In this document: piece after piece, positions 1 to 8,630 of the stretch
How the letters are laid out: the number at the start of each line of letters is the position of its first letter
How positions within the stretch are numbered: position 1 is the stretch's first letter
Assembly (NCBI GenBank): GCA_000403255.2
Contig: KE159592.1
Coordinates: forward strand, 257,674 to 321,673
Origin: Lachnospiraceae bacterium 3-1
GTDB lineage: Bacteria; Bacillota; Clostridia; Lachnospirales; Lachnospiraceae
Length of the DNA: 64,000 nt
Direction of reading: 5' to 3'
Position numbers and translations under genes: made by a program
The notes under the pieces: generated by a model
What the model saw: only the letters and a program-made list of their open reading frames with translations
What the model was told of the DNA's origin: nothing
Database searches by the model: none

Positions 1-83
1 ATCAGGTCTCTTTGATTTTCCTTAAATTCCAGGTTCATGGCAGCCACAAATCCTGGATGCCATTGTATTTTCCTATCTTCCAT
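1..83 (-). CDS. N-terminal part of a Lachnospiraceae PDDEXK/Rpn-like hypothetical protein (runs off the window)
   Basis: The reverse strand has an ATG at 83 preceded by a GGAG ribosome site and reads 27 codons to the window edge, beginning MEDRKIQWHPGFVAA. This opening resembles that of a very common Clostridia protein usually annotated as hypothetical or as an Rpn-type PD-(D/E)XK nuclease/transposase relative; I recognise it from memory of the family only. The catalytic region lies outside the window, so the function is an inference. Confidence 0.5.
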   Translation of the reverse strand, partial: MEDRKIQWHPGFVAAMNLEFKENQRDL

Positions 84-190
84 AAACACTCCTTTATTTA
101 ATTGAATTATATCACATTTGGATGCTTTTACAATAATATATCATACTGGTTTTTTCTGGTTTTGTCATTTAACCTATCGTTGAATGCAGA

Positions 191-232
191 CAAGGCAGAA
201 CACCTAATATGTTCTGCCTTGTGATGTTTTTA
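191..232 (+). terminator. Rho-independent terminator without an adjacent forward gene
   Basis: A perfect 11-bp stem (CAAGGCAGAAC paired with GTTCTGCCTTG, 9-nt loop) is followed by a T-rich tract ending near 237. No forward gene precedes it in the window, so it is probably the leftover end of a lost gene. Confidence 0.7.
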
Positions 233-653
233 TTTTTTACTTAATAATGTTCCAAAATTCCAAGCAGCTTCTGCTATCAAAATCATAAAACTAACTTAGA
301 AAAGGATTCCCAAAACAAAGGAATATAGCATCTATCAATACGATAACACAAAGAAAACACAGTAAAATCCTATATTCAGTCCAACGGGAAGCCAGTATAT
401 AGTAAATCTTATAACTCCCTATATGCTGTAACAAAAGCAAATTCTGAGCTTCAAGGTTACAACAGGGAAGAAAAACTAAGTTAACCTCACCCAACACATA
501 TATTTTACTATGATAGTTTTTCTTTTGTTTCTTTTAGTGTCTGTACAATATGGCTTCTTTTACCAAATAAAACAGACAGATAAAATCACGGTAGAAACTG
601 AAATCTGCTTTTCTTTCTACTAGAAAGAAAACATTGCTCGTTGTATAAAACCT

Positions 654-851
654 TTAAGACACGCCCAAATAATCATTGTTATATAAAACATCCTCGCTGA
701 GAATCCATTCTGTAAAGCCGTCTACTGACAAATATCCTTGTTCTGTCCAATGGAATGTCAAGGTATAGTTTTTTCCATCATAAACTGCTGAATCAGAAGA
801 ACGATAAACCGCTGTATGATGTTTAAATACCGTATTAAATGATCCTTCCAT
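654..851 (-). CDS. Small unrecognised open frame, possibly the tail of a decayed gene
   Basis: A 65-codon reverse frame with ordinary amino-acid composition (rich in Y, T, W and D) and no membrane segment or recognised motif. There is no clear ribosome site before its first ATG. Just upstream another frame gives a short lysine/glutamate-rich stretch, as if a longer gene had been frameshifted. I do not recognise a family. Either a relic or spurious. Confidence 0.25.
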   Translation of the reverse strand: MEGSFNTVFKHHTAVYRSSDSAVYDGKNYTLTFHWTEQGYLSVDGFTEWILSEDVLYNNDYLGVS

Positions 852-1242
852 ATTGCTTCTTTCGTCTCTTTCTGCAATTTCTCCAACTTTTTTATCTCCA
901 TCGCTTGAATGCCAAAATTATTTTATTACTCCGTCAGTTAAATATCGCAGCAGATTGCGCAGAATAAAACTTCATATGCAAGGCGGAAGCTTGACCTGTA
1001 GCGAGTACTACAGCGATTGATCACTAATATATGCTGATTTTAACATAACAGAAAATAAAACTCAATAAATGTTTTCTTGAGCTTTCTTGATTTTTTGCAG
1101 ATTTATCCACAGAATAGAGCCAATAAACTTGTGATTGCTCAATTGTTCATCGGCTCTGCATCTGTGCGTCGGACTCTGTGACAATATATTATCCTACCCG
1201 ACAAATAGGGTTTTCATATCAATAGGATAAAATCATTCGTCT

Positions 1243-1713
1243 TTATCTTAGTTTTATCTCATAGTTTTTAAAAAACCACTTGACCAAAAGAATAGCGGCA
1301 ATAGCTATCGATGGCAAACCCAACAGATTGTTAAAGTTTATTTCTGGAAAGAAATAATTCAAAACCATATTAAGCACAAAAAATGAACTGAAAGTTACAA
1401 TCAAAATTTTCAATATAGAATTGTATTCTCCTTGTGCTTTTTCTTTTTTCGCCTGTAATTCCATAAGGTTTTCTTCTGCTCTTTTCTGATAATCCTCCAT
1501 AATAATCCTTTCCCCGCTAAGCAGTTCATTTACAGTTATGTCCAGTATGTTGCACAAATCAAGCATCAGCGAAACATCTGGCATACTTTTTCCTGTTTCC
1601 CATTTTGAGACTGCTCTATTGGTAATATTTAGTTTTTCAGCCAACTGCATTTGCGTAAGCCCTTTTTCTTTTCGACAGGCTGATATAAATTTTCCTATCA
1701 TTGCTTGTTCCAT
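1243..1713 (-). CDS. XRE-family HTH regulator with C-terminal membrane anchor
   Basis: 156 residues. The first 65 form a Cro/CI helix-turn-helix (IGKFISACRKEKGLTQMQLAEKL, then AVSKWETGKSMPDVSLM). A short charged linker (about 70-98) follows, then two hydrophobic segments (about 100-121 and 130-148). A strong GGAGG site lies 6 nt before the ATG. HTH proteins with this WETGKSMPD signature are common transcription regulators in Clostridia, and the two-helix anchor suggests a membrane-tethered form that may sense envelope state. Its targets are unknown. Its neighbours are relics, so it may itself be a leftover of an accessory element. Confidence 0.8.
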   Translation of the reverse strand: MEQAMIGKFISACRKEKGLTQMQLAEKLNITNRAVSKWETGKSMPDVSLMLDLCNILDITVNELLSGERIIMEDYQKRAEENLMELQAKKEKAQGEYNSILKILIVTFSSFFVLNMVLNYFFPEINFNNLLGLPSIAIAAILLVKWFFKNYEIKLR

Positions 1714-1831
1714 GTTCCACCTCCCAGAAGTTATTTTACAAACTAAAAACGGATTATGAAACGAACTAACAGTTGATTGTATCTAATTCAACCATCAATT
1801 GATTCGTCCATTATCCGCTATTTCTTCTTGT

Positions 1832-2182
1832 TTATCTGTGGATTGGATTTTTATCGCAACAACTCACCCACAGACCTTGAAGCAGCACCAACCATCTCCA
1901 ATGCAGCATTTTTGCGGATAATCCCGCAAAAGAACAGTACATCCGAATTGTTTTCGGCTTGGGATTTACCCATGCATTTAAAAACACAGCAAAGTTAAAT
2001 AATTCGGGCTGCTTGCTGACAAGCATTATTGCAATCTGACCTCCAAGCGAATGACCGATTACGCCGATTCGCTTTTTATGTAGGGATTTAATGAGCGTAA
2101 AGAGTTCACATACGGTCTTTTCTGGCTCATAAATCTTAGCAACTGCCTTTTCCTTGCTTCCATATTCATCATAATACAGCAT
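1832..2182 (-). pseudogene. Alpha/beta-hydrolase, internally deleted and 3'-frameshifted
   Basis: The frame opens MLYYDEYGSKEKAVA, as hydrolase N-termini often do, then jumps to a region with the nucleophile elbow GHSLGGQ. The oxyanion-hole strand (HGGG type) that should lie between is absent, and the C-terminal lid and catalytic His are replaced by a short out-of-frame tail (CCDKNPIHR). An AGGAAAG ribosome site precedes the ATG. The product would lack a complete catalytic triad. It overlaps the preceding fragment (2169-2480) by 14 nt. Interpretation: a decayed alpha/beta-hydrolase in accessory DNA. Confidence 0.65.
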
Positions 2183-2480
2183 AATCTTTCCTTTCTTGGT
2201 GGACGGTTTCGATAATAAAGTTTTCTATTTTATTATTTACTTGCTCTGGATTATCTCCATTGGAAAAATGCTTTACCTGTTTTATAAAATGCAAAGGATA
2301 ACCTCTCGCACAAGCCCTTATGTGATTAGCCTTTTGTACCCATTCGAGCTGATTTTCAGCCTTTCGTTGTTCTCCTTGTTCCTGTTTCATGCCCTCTATA
2401 AGCCGCTCAAAGCGTTCCTGCGCCTGTTTATCAATGTCGTCGGACAAGACTTTGCTGAAATTCTTTAAGATTTCCCTCAC
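2169..2480 (-). pseudogene. Chimeric relic: TnpV C-terminus joined to an alpha/beta-hydrolase C-terminus
   Basis: Residues about 14-60 (DIDKQAQERFERLIEGMKQ, then ENQLEWVQKANHIRACAR) match my recollection of the C-terminal half of TnpV, a small accessory protein of Tn4451/Tn5397-type integrative elements. After ACAR the frame changes character to HFIKQVKHFSNGDNPEQVN, then IENFI, which resembles the last strand and catalytic-His region of an alpha/beta-hydrolase. Neither parent is complete. The join suggests deletion during decay of an inserted element. Together with 1832-2182, two hydrolase fragments lie head to tail. Confidence 0.55.
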
Positions 2481-2517
2481 CGTCTACACGTTAACGTGAT
2501 AAGATCTTTCCTATAGA

Positions 2518-2577
2518 ACAAAAAATAAAACCGCAGAATCCGTAGAAAGTCCTATTTCCACGGATTTTAGCGGTTTT
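2518..2577 (-). terminator. Terminator of the alpha-galactosidase gene
   Basis: An imperfect stem pairs AAAACCGC (2527-2534) with GCGGTTTT (2570-2577) plus an inner AATCCGT/ACGGATT pair. On the minus strand it runs into TTTTATTTTTTG. It lies 55 nt past the stop codon at 2632 and can also act weakly on the plus strand. Confidence 0.85.
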
Positions 2578-2631
2578 CCATCATAACAATAATTGCTGTA
2601 ATTTTTCTAAAAAAGAAAATGTAATATCTTT

Positions 2632-4854
2632 TTAATTTTGACTCTTTGCATAAACTTCTTCCAGACAAATATAAATCTGGCAAGAATCATAATTTTCTAC
2701 TGGCACTGGAAGAAGAATTCCGCCGTTCATCAAAGCAGATCCGGTATATGTTCCTACCCTCTCATTATTCTTCCACATAATATAATTACCCTCTGGCAAA
2801 AGTCCTCGGAATTTCACAGACTGGGCGGATGGGTTGCCATGCAAATCAGTATAGACCACCCCTAGATATGCCTCTTTTCCCTCTTTATCTGCATATTCCC
2901 AAGCGGTAAAATCATGGTTTTCCAATGGTGAAGTGATTCTGTAATAATTCCCAAACTGAAACAGAAGATAACGGTCCTTAAAAGTACGAATCTGTTCCTT
3001 CGCTTGTTCCTTCTCTTCTTTTGTCAGTTTGCTCAAATCCAGCTCATAGCCAAAGGTTCCCTGCATCGCGCAAATTCCCCTGGTGTGGAAGGGTGTCACC
3101 CGCCCGTTCTGGTGATTGGGACAGACAGACACATGGGCTGATACCGATGACATAGGATACCCAAAGGAAGTTCCATACTGAATGTTCAGACGCTCAATGG
3201 CATCCGTATTATCACTACACCAAATTTGCGGTGCATAATACAGCATTCCTGCATCAAACCTGCCGCCGCCACCGCTGCAGCCTTCCAACAGCAAGTCAGG
3301 ATATCTCTCCAACATCTCTTCCATGACTTCATACAGCCCCAACACATACCGATGACGCAATTCTCCCTGCCGTTCTCTGGGTAAAAGAGCACTATAGGCT
3401 GCTGCCACCGAACGGTTCATATCCCATTTCACATATTGGATATTGGCAGAATCTAATATAGAAAACAGACGTTCCTTAATGTAATCCCGCACATCCTTCC
3501 GGCTCATGTCTAACACAAGCTGAGATCTTCCCCGAATCGGTTTCCTTCCAGGTACTACCATCGCCCACTCAGGATGATTTTTATAAAGGATACTATCCTC
3601 TGAAATCATTTCTGGCTCAAACCAAAGGCCAAACATCAGCCCCATATGATTCACTTTATCCACCAATTCTTTTAAAGAACAGCCCAGCTTGTCCTCGTTG
3701 ACAAACCAATCGCCAAGTCCAGAATAATCGTCATTTCGCTTTCCAAACCAGCCGTCATCTAATACCAGCATATCCAATTCCAATTCTGCCGCTTCCTTTG
3801 CAATTTCCAAAAGCTTTTCTGCATTGAAATCAAAATAAGTAGCCTCCCAATTGTTGACCAAAATCGGCCGCCTTTTATCCTTCCAGCTACTACGGATTAG
3901 ATTCCTTTGGAAACCATTGTGATAACAATGGGATAAATGAGATAACCCCTGGCTGCTAAAGGCCATGGCTACTTCTGGCGCTATAAATTGTTCTCCTGGC
4001 TGCAGGCTCCAAGTAAATACAGAATCATCAATTCCCATAACCAGCCTGGTCTGATGAAATTGATCCACTTCAGCCTGTATATGGAATCCTCCACTATATA
4101 AAAGAGAAAATCCATAGCATTCTCCCATTTCCTCACTGGTAGTTTTTTCTGCAAGAATCACAAAAGGATTGTGCTGATGGCTGGAAGTTCCACGAGTACT
4201 TCTCAGCTCTGTCACTCCATGGAACAAGGGTACCCGTTCCATTTCCCTCTCTCCTGCATGGCGTCCATAGAAATGAATGAAATCCATGCCATCATGATTC
4301 ATATCAAGACAGGAAGACAAAACTTTAGACAAACGTACTTCCCGGTCTGTTCTGTTTTCTACGATTGCAGCTCTGGTAATAATATCATATTCTTCAAATA
4401 CCCCATAAAACAAATGGAGATATAATTCTTCCTGGCTATCCCTTAAAACAACCTCCAATGTGTCAACGGCTTCTTCCTCAGAAGCAAACATTGTCGGAAG
4501 TCCTTCTAGCCCATATTTGCCATGATATGTTTTATAGCTGTCAAAAAAGAGCAGACAATCTCTGACTCCTGTTCCCAAATCTGCATGCATGCAGCTAATC
4601 CTGTAATCTCCGCTGCCCCGTACCGGGAATTCCTGAGGTAAAAAATCAAGAGAATAAGTCCTATCCTCTCTGGCTTCATAAATATTTCCGGAAAATCCCC
4701 GGTCAGCCATAGATATCATATAGGAATAATCTGTCTCGTCTGTTTTTTTTCCATAATAAGTGTGCAGAAGAACTCCTTTACTGTCTGCTTTCATCTGATA
4801 TGTACTGTTTTTCGTCTGAAGAGTAAAAACATTGTCCCTAATAATAATCGCCAT
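2632..4854 (-). CDS. Alpha-galactosidase, glycoside hydrolase family 36
   Basis: 740 residues from the ATG at 4854, chosen because an AAAGG site sits just upstream; a longer frame to 4935 lacks one. It has the usual GH36 length and order: N-terminal beta-sandwich, central barrel (about 330-640), C-terminal beta domain. The nucleophile Asp478 is in YVKWDMNR, the acid/base Asp548 is in IWCSDNTD, and the substrate-binding LVLDDGWFG and ECxxGGGRFD-type loop (EGCSGGGGRFD) are present. It should release galactose from raffinose, stachyose or melibiose inside the cell, since no signal peptide is seen. It is the last gene after the ABC importer, separated from it by a dead GH13 gene. Confidence 0.95.
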   Translation of the reverse strand: MAIIIRDNVFTLQTKNSTYQMKADSKGVLLHTYYGKKTDETDYSYMISMADRGFSGNIYEAREDRTYSLDFLPQEFPVRGSGDYRISCMHADLGTGVRDCLLFFDSYKTYHGKYGLEGLPTMFASEEEAVDTLEVVLRDSQEELYLHLFYGVFEEYDIITRAAIVENRTDREVRLSKVLSSCLDMNHDGMDFIHFYGRHAGEREMERVPLFHGVTELRSTRGTSSHQHNPFVILAEKTTSEEMGECYGFSLLYSGGFHIQAEVDQFHQTRLVMGIDDSVFTWSLQPGEQFIAPEVAMAFSSQGLSHLSHCYHNGFQRNLIRSSWKDKRRPILVNNWEATYFDFNAEKLLEIAKEAAELELDMLVLDDGWFGKRNDDYSGLGDWFVNEDKLGCSLKELVDKVNHMGLMFGLWFEPEMISEDSILYKNHPEWAMVVPGRKPIRGRSQLVLDMSRKDVRDYIKERLFSILDSANIQYVKWDMNRSVAAAYSALLPRERQGELRHRYVLGLYEVMEEMLERYPDLLLEGCSGGGGRFDAGMLYYAPQIWCSDNTDAIERLNIQYGTSFGYPMSSVSAHVSVCPNHQNGRVTPFHTRGICAMQGTFGYELDLSKLTKEEKEQAKEQIRTFKDRYLLFQFGNYYRITSPLENHDFTAWEYADKEGKEAYLGVVYTDLHGNPSAQSVKFRGLLPEGNYIMWKNNERVGTYTGSALMNGGILLPVPVENYDSCQIYICLEEVYAKSQN

Positions 4855-4939
4855 ATACAAACTACCTTTCTCATTTTCTAAAAGGGCTGCCACAACATAG
4901 CCCTTACTACAACATATAGATTTTATACCAACCAAAGAT

Positions 4940-5345
4940 ATTCATACCATTGCATTCTTTCATTCCCTGATTTTCAAAATATTTTACATTTTCAAAAAGC
5001 TCAACAATGGCCTATCCAAGAAATACCACACTGGGACATACCCTTTGTACAATTTCAAACATCATAGCAATCCGTTTATGTACATTGGGATGATTCATAC
5101 AAGAAGTTCCCAGCTCCTTCCACATGTATAGTATCGCATCTAAACGGAAAATGTCAACTCCTTTATTTTCCAAGTTCAGCATCACTTGTACGATTTTATT
5201 AAATACCTATGGGGGTTTTATAATTCAAATCCCACTGGAATTCATAAAAGCGGGTCATTACATTTTCCTTTATCCTCACATTTTGGTAAAACCAACTGAT
5301 AGCCCGCACTATGCACTCATTCATGCAAGCATGATGCGCACATAG
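4940..5345 (-). pseudogene. GH13 sucrose-active amylosucrase/phosphorylase-type gene, truncated and mutated
   Basis: The reverse strand gives FYEFQWDLNYK, then after a one-base frameshift VFNKIVQVM, then GVDIFRLDAILYMWKELGTS, the nucleophile region of GH13 enzymes (the RLDA aspartate). Further on, FLG-stop-AIVELF shows a GAG to TAG nonsense change in the expected GEAIV acid/base motif. The first ~200 codons and the C-terminal half are absent. In related loci an amylosucrase-like or sucrose phosphorylase-like GH13 sits at this place, processing the sucrose left after alpha-galactosidase action. That step is lost here, or encoded elsewhere. Confidence 0.8.
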
Positions 5346-5371
5346 CACAGGCTATGGCTAGTCTATAATTC

Positions 5372-6241
5372 CTATTTTACTGCTCCATTTACAACACCGC
5401 TGATAATCTGTTTCTGACATACAATATAGAAAATCAGAATCGGTAACAGAGCCAACAAGTAAGAGGCAAATGCCAAGTTATAATTCGTTCCAAACTGTGA
5501 CTGGAAATTCAACTGTGCCAACGGAAGTGTATTCACATTGCTGCCTGACATAATAACTAATGGAGTCATAACGTCATTCCATGTGCTCATAGCAGTAAGT
5601 ACTGCAACAGTTGCATGCATTGTCTTCATATTCGGGAAAATAATTTTCCAGTAAGTCTGCCATATGCTTGCACCATCTACACAAGCTGCTTCTTCCAGCG
5701 CCATCGGAATATTTTTTAAATATCCAGAATACAACATAATGTTCATAGGCATAAAGAACACCACGTACAGTAAAATAACGCCAAATCGATTTGCAATTCC
5801 CAACTGGGATGTTTGTTTTACCAATGGCATCATCAACACTGCAAAAGGTACGAACATACCACTTACAATATAGAAATAAGACACCTTAAATACTTTCAGT
5901 TTCGCCATTTTTCTTCCAATTACATAGCCTGCAAGAGAATGCAGTAAAATACAGATAATTACGGTTGCTCCAGTAAGCAGCAAGCTGTTCCCCAGAGAAC
6001 GCCAGAAATCTGTTACCCGCATTGCTTCTGCAAAGTTGCTAAAGCTCCAGCTAGATGGAAATCCCAATGCTCCTGCTACGTCATTGGTCATTTCAGAAGG
6101 TTTCTTAAACGCAATGATTACTGTCATATAAAGAGGGAATAATATGGTAAGACAGCCAATTACTAAAAGTACATTGATCACATTATTCACGGCTTTGCCG
6201 CCAACTGCTCCTTCGCTTCCTTTAGTTCCTTTTTTTCCCAT
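5372..6241 (-). CDS. ABC transporter permease (CUT1 family, MsmG/RafG-like)
   Basis: 289 residues with six hydrophobic segments and the permease EAA loop EEAACVDGASIWQTYWKIIFP (about 187-207) that docks the ATPase. It is the second permease of a di/oligosaccharide importer (MsmFG/RafFG type). Its ATG overlaps the stop of the preceding permease (TAATG), so translation is coupled. No ATPase gene is present in the locus; CUT1 importers of Firmicutes commonly share a genomic MsmK-type ATPase, which I infer here. Likely substrate: raffinose-family oligosaccharides or melibiose, from the neighbouring GH36 enzyme. Confidence 0.93.
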   Translation of the reverse strand: MGKKGTKGSEGAVGGKAVNNVINVLLVIGCLTILFPLYMTVIIAFKKPSEMTNDVAGALGFPSSWSFSNFAEAMRVTDFWRSLGNSLLLTGATVIICILLHSLAGYVIGRKMAKLKVFKVSYFYIVSGMFVPFAVLMMPLVKQTSQLGIANRFGVILLYVVFFMPMNIMLYSGYLKNIPMALEEAACVDGASIWQTYWKIIFPNMKTMHATVAVLTAMSTWNDVMTPLVIMSGSNVNTLPLAQLNFQSQFGTNYNLAFASYLLALLPILIFYIVCQKQIISGVVNGAVK

Positions 6242-7134
6242 TATAACTGCTCCTCCTTACCTCCTAAGAATTTCATCTGCAGGAACGAAATTACTACGAT
6301 CACTACAAAGAATACAAATGCATTTGCACTCTGGAATCCGAACTGTCCGCCGCTCATACCGTTGTTGTAAATCAGGTAAGAAATAGACTCTGTACTCTGA
6401 GACGGACCACCCTTTGTCAAAGACATGATCTGGTCGAATACCATCAATGCATTTTTCATACAAAGCACCAGGTTAATACTAAAGAATGGCAGAATCAGTG
6501 GGAAGGTAAGGCTCCAGAATTTTTTCCATCCACTTACTCCATCAATCATTCCTGCTTCATAAACCTCTGCAGGAACGGTCTGTAACCCTGAGATATAAAT
6601 AATGGTATTCATTGCAATTCCCTGCCATGCACCTACGATCACAATAGCAATCCATGCTGTTTTGGTACTTGCAAGCATACTGTTTTGGAGAAATCCGATT
6701 CCGGTTGCTTCTCCCACTGCCGGAAGGATGTATGTAAATACAAAGCTAAAAATATAACCTATAACTAATCCTCCCAATATATTCGGTACAAAATAAATTC
6801 CTCGTAACGCACTTTTTCCCCGTATTTCACGATTTAATCCCAATGCCAGGATTAAACTAATAATATTAACCGCAATGGTCATAACTACTGCATATTTAAA
6901 CGTAAACAGATAAGATTTTCCTACACGCAGGTCGCCGAACAAATCTTTAAAATTCCGAAGACCGACCATATCAAAGTCGCCGTATCCCTTGTAGTTCGTT
7001 AATCCATAATAGAAACCTTTCAACAACGGAAGGGTATTGAATAAGAAGAACAGGATAAGCACAGGAATCAGCATTCCAAGAAAAACCTTATCATTTTTGG
7101 TCCATAATTTATCTCTCTTTCCTTCGTTTCCCAT
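6241..7134 (-). CDS. ABC transporter permease (CUT1 family, MsmF/RafF-like)
   Basis: 297 residues, six predicted membrane spans, and an EAA loop VYEAGMIDGVSGWKKFWSL (about 205-223). It forms the heterodimeric channel with the gene that follows. Its start lies only 3 nt after the stop of the solute-binding lipoprotein, and its stop overlaps the next permease, giving a tightly packed SBP-permease-permease unit. The short cytosolic N-terminus and the LIPVLILFFLFNTLPLLKGFYY first span are typical of this subunit. Confidence 0.93.
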   Translation of the reverse strand: MGNEGKRDKLWTKNDKVFLGMLIPVLILFFLFNTLPLLKGFYYGLTNYKGYGDFDMVGLRNFKDLFGDLRVGKSYLFTFKYAVVMTIAVNIISLILALGLNREIRGKSALRGIYFVPNILGGLVIGYIFSFVFTYILPAVGEATGIGFLQNSMLASTKTAWIAIVIVGAWQGIAMNTIIYISGLQTVPAEVYEAGMIDGVSGWKKFWSLTFPLILPFFSINLVLCMKNALMVFDQIMSLTKGGPSQSTESISYLIYNNGMSGGQFGFQSANAFVFFVVIVVISFLQMKFLGGKEEQL

Positions 7135-7137
7135 GAT

Positions 7138-8430
7138 CTATTCCCCCTTTTCCTGATATTCTCGCACTTTACTGATAATGTCCTTGTTATATCTAACCCA
7201 TTCATTATCAAATCTGGTAAGGAAAGTGTCAAGGGCGTTGCTGCTGTCATCAAACAGATAGGTCTGAATCATGGCATCCACTGCCATTTCACTTGGATAA
7301 TGGTGGTCTTGATAATCCGCAATGATTCCATTATCTATGTACTCTTTCATTCCAGCCAATTCTGGAGCAAGCTCAAAATCACCTTTCTTACATGGCACTG
7401 CACTTTGGTCATCCAGATAATTCTGAATATTTTCGTCTTCCAACAGAAATCTTAATACTTCATATGCCTCTTCTTTGTGTTCACAATCTTCCATAATGCA
7501 GAACATCAAATCGTTACCGGAGTTCAAGATGTTTTCTTCCGCATTGCTGCTTGCTGGGAATACAAAAGAGTCAATGTTCATTTCCGGATTTACCGATTTA
7601 ATCTGGGGAATTGCATAACTACCGATGGTGTACATAGCTGCCTGACCTCTTGCAAAAGCAGTACATGCGTCATTGTAGCTGTATGCCACCGGATCTGACT
7701 GCCCATATTTCAGAAGTTCTTTTGTTTTTACTGCAATCTCTTCATATGCTTCTGAAAATTTTGCATTTCCGCTGTTTACCTGATATGCAATATCTGTTTC
7801 ACATAAGTTTACTGCAATCGCATTCCACGGCGCAAGGCAGGTCCAAGTATCCTTATAACCAAAATACAACGGCTGAATTCCCTCTGCTGCTATGGTTTCG
7901 CAAAGCTGGTTGAATTCTTCCCATGTGGTAGGAATCGCCCATCCATGTTCCTCAAACATATCCTTGTTATAAAGAATGCCTGCTGCATTTGCCATATAAG
8001 GCACTGCATAAACACCATCCTGAGGAATATATTCCAGATCTTTGTTGGTAGACAGGTAATTCTCCTTGATATCTGCCAATCCATCAAAATCGGAAATATC
8101 CATCAGCATCTTGGCATCCAGAAAATTAGAATAGTTGATGTCGCCACCGATTCCAATGATGTCAGGGTTGTTTTCCCGGATAAACCGAGTCTTTAAAATT
8201 ACCATTGCATCATTCGGTGAATCAATCACCAACTTGATGTTGTCATGGGTAGCATTGAACTTTTCCTCTAAGGCTTCAAATACATCCACAGCCTCAGGTT
8301 TGTAATGAACCAGTTCAATCACAACCTTTCCATCTGCATCATCCTCTTTGCCGCAGCCACTAAGCAAAAGCCCTGAGACAATTGTCATAGCAAGGAATAA
8401 TGCCATTACTTTTTTCTTTTTCTTTGCCAT
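7138..8430 (-). CDS. Sugar-binding lipoprotein of the CUT1 ABC importer
   Basis: 430 residues from the ATG at 8430, chosen because GAGGAGG lies 6-7 nt before it; a start 9 codons upstream has no site. A lysine-rich N-terminus, a hydrophobic core and the lipobox LLLSGC give lipid anchoring at Cys 25 or so. The rest is a cluster-B extracellular solute-binding fold (family SBP_bac_1), with EEFNQLCETIAAEGIQPLYF and a C-terminal helix-rich region. It captures the oligosaccharide and delivers it to the two downstream permeases. A palindrome at 8512-8537 in its promoter region is a candidate operator for the adjacent LacI-type regulator. Confidence 0.93.
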   Translation of the reverse strand: MAKKKKKVMALFLAMTIVSGLLLSGCGKEDDADGKVVIELVHYKPEAVDVFEALEEKFNATHDNIKLVIDSPNDAMVILKTRFIRENNPDIIGIGGDINYSNFLDAKMLMDISDFDGLADIKENYLSTNKDLEYIPQDGVYAVPYMANAAGILYNKDMFEEHGWAIPTTWEEFNQLCETIAAEGIQPLYFGYKDTWTCLAPWNAIAVNLCETDIAYQVNSGNAKFSEAYEEIAVKTKELLKYGQSDPVAYSYNDACTAFARGQAAMYTIGSYAIPQIKSVNPEMNIDSFVFPASSNAEENILNSGNDLMFCIMEDCEHKEEAYEVLRFLLEDENIQNYLDDQSAVPCKKGDFELAPELAGMKEYIDNGIIADYQDHHYPSEMAVDAMIQTYLFDDSSNALDTFLTRFDNEWVRYNKDIISKVREYQEKGE

Positions 8431-8511
8431 TTTTAACCTCCTCGTCTTTTTAAACAAATTTTCTGTTGGAACCTTGCTCTTTGCATTGCTAATTTTATTT
8501 AGTTATGTTTT

Positions 8512-8537
8512 GTTTTGCAATATATTATGTGCAAAAC
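8512..8537. promoter_or_regulatory. Palindromic operator candidate upstream of the ABC importer operon
   Basis: Perfect 8-bp inverted repeat GTTTTGCA and TGCAAAAC separated by 10 AT-rich bases, 82 nt upstream of the binding-protein start. It is the only strong palindrome in the gap other than the lacI terminator. Binding by the adjacent LacI-family protein is an inference; the wide spacing is unusual for LacI half-sites. Confidence 0.5.
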
Positions 8538-8582
8538 CAATTTTTTATACAAATTTTAGAAATAGTTTATGTATATTTTATA

Positions 8583-8622
8583 CAAAAAATGAGCAGTTTA
8601 CTATTTCCTATGTAAACTGCTC
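8583..8622 (-). terminator. Terminator of the lacI-type gene
   Basis: Perfect 11-bp stem GAGCAGTTTAC/GTAAACTGCTC (8591-8601 with 8612-8622) followed on the minus strand by ATTTTTTG. It starts 9 nt past the regulator's stop codon and separates it from the importer operon. Confidence 0.9.
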
Positions 8623-8630
8623 GTTCTCAC

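Larger units (their letters stand above)
84..1242. other. Gene-poor stretch
   Basis: About 1.1 kb without a convincing intact gene. It holds one clear hairpin terminator (191-232), two weak reverse-strand open frames (291-497 and 654-851) and AT-rich sequence. No tRNA, repeat array or mobile-element end is evident. Confidence 0.6.

Noticed and set aside
291-497. Reverse open frame of 68 codons with a hydrophobic stretch
   Set aside because: Starts with GTG without a ribosome site, has unusual composition and no recognisable motif; likely chance.
950-1030. Possible attachment site or repeat near the inverted ACTACAGCG-type sequence
   Set aside because: Only short imperfect symmetry; no second copy found in the window and no integrase nearby.
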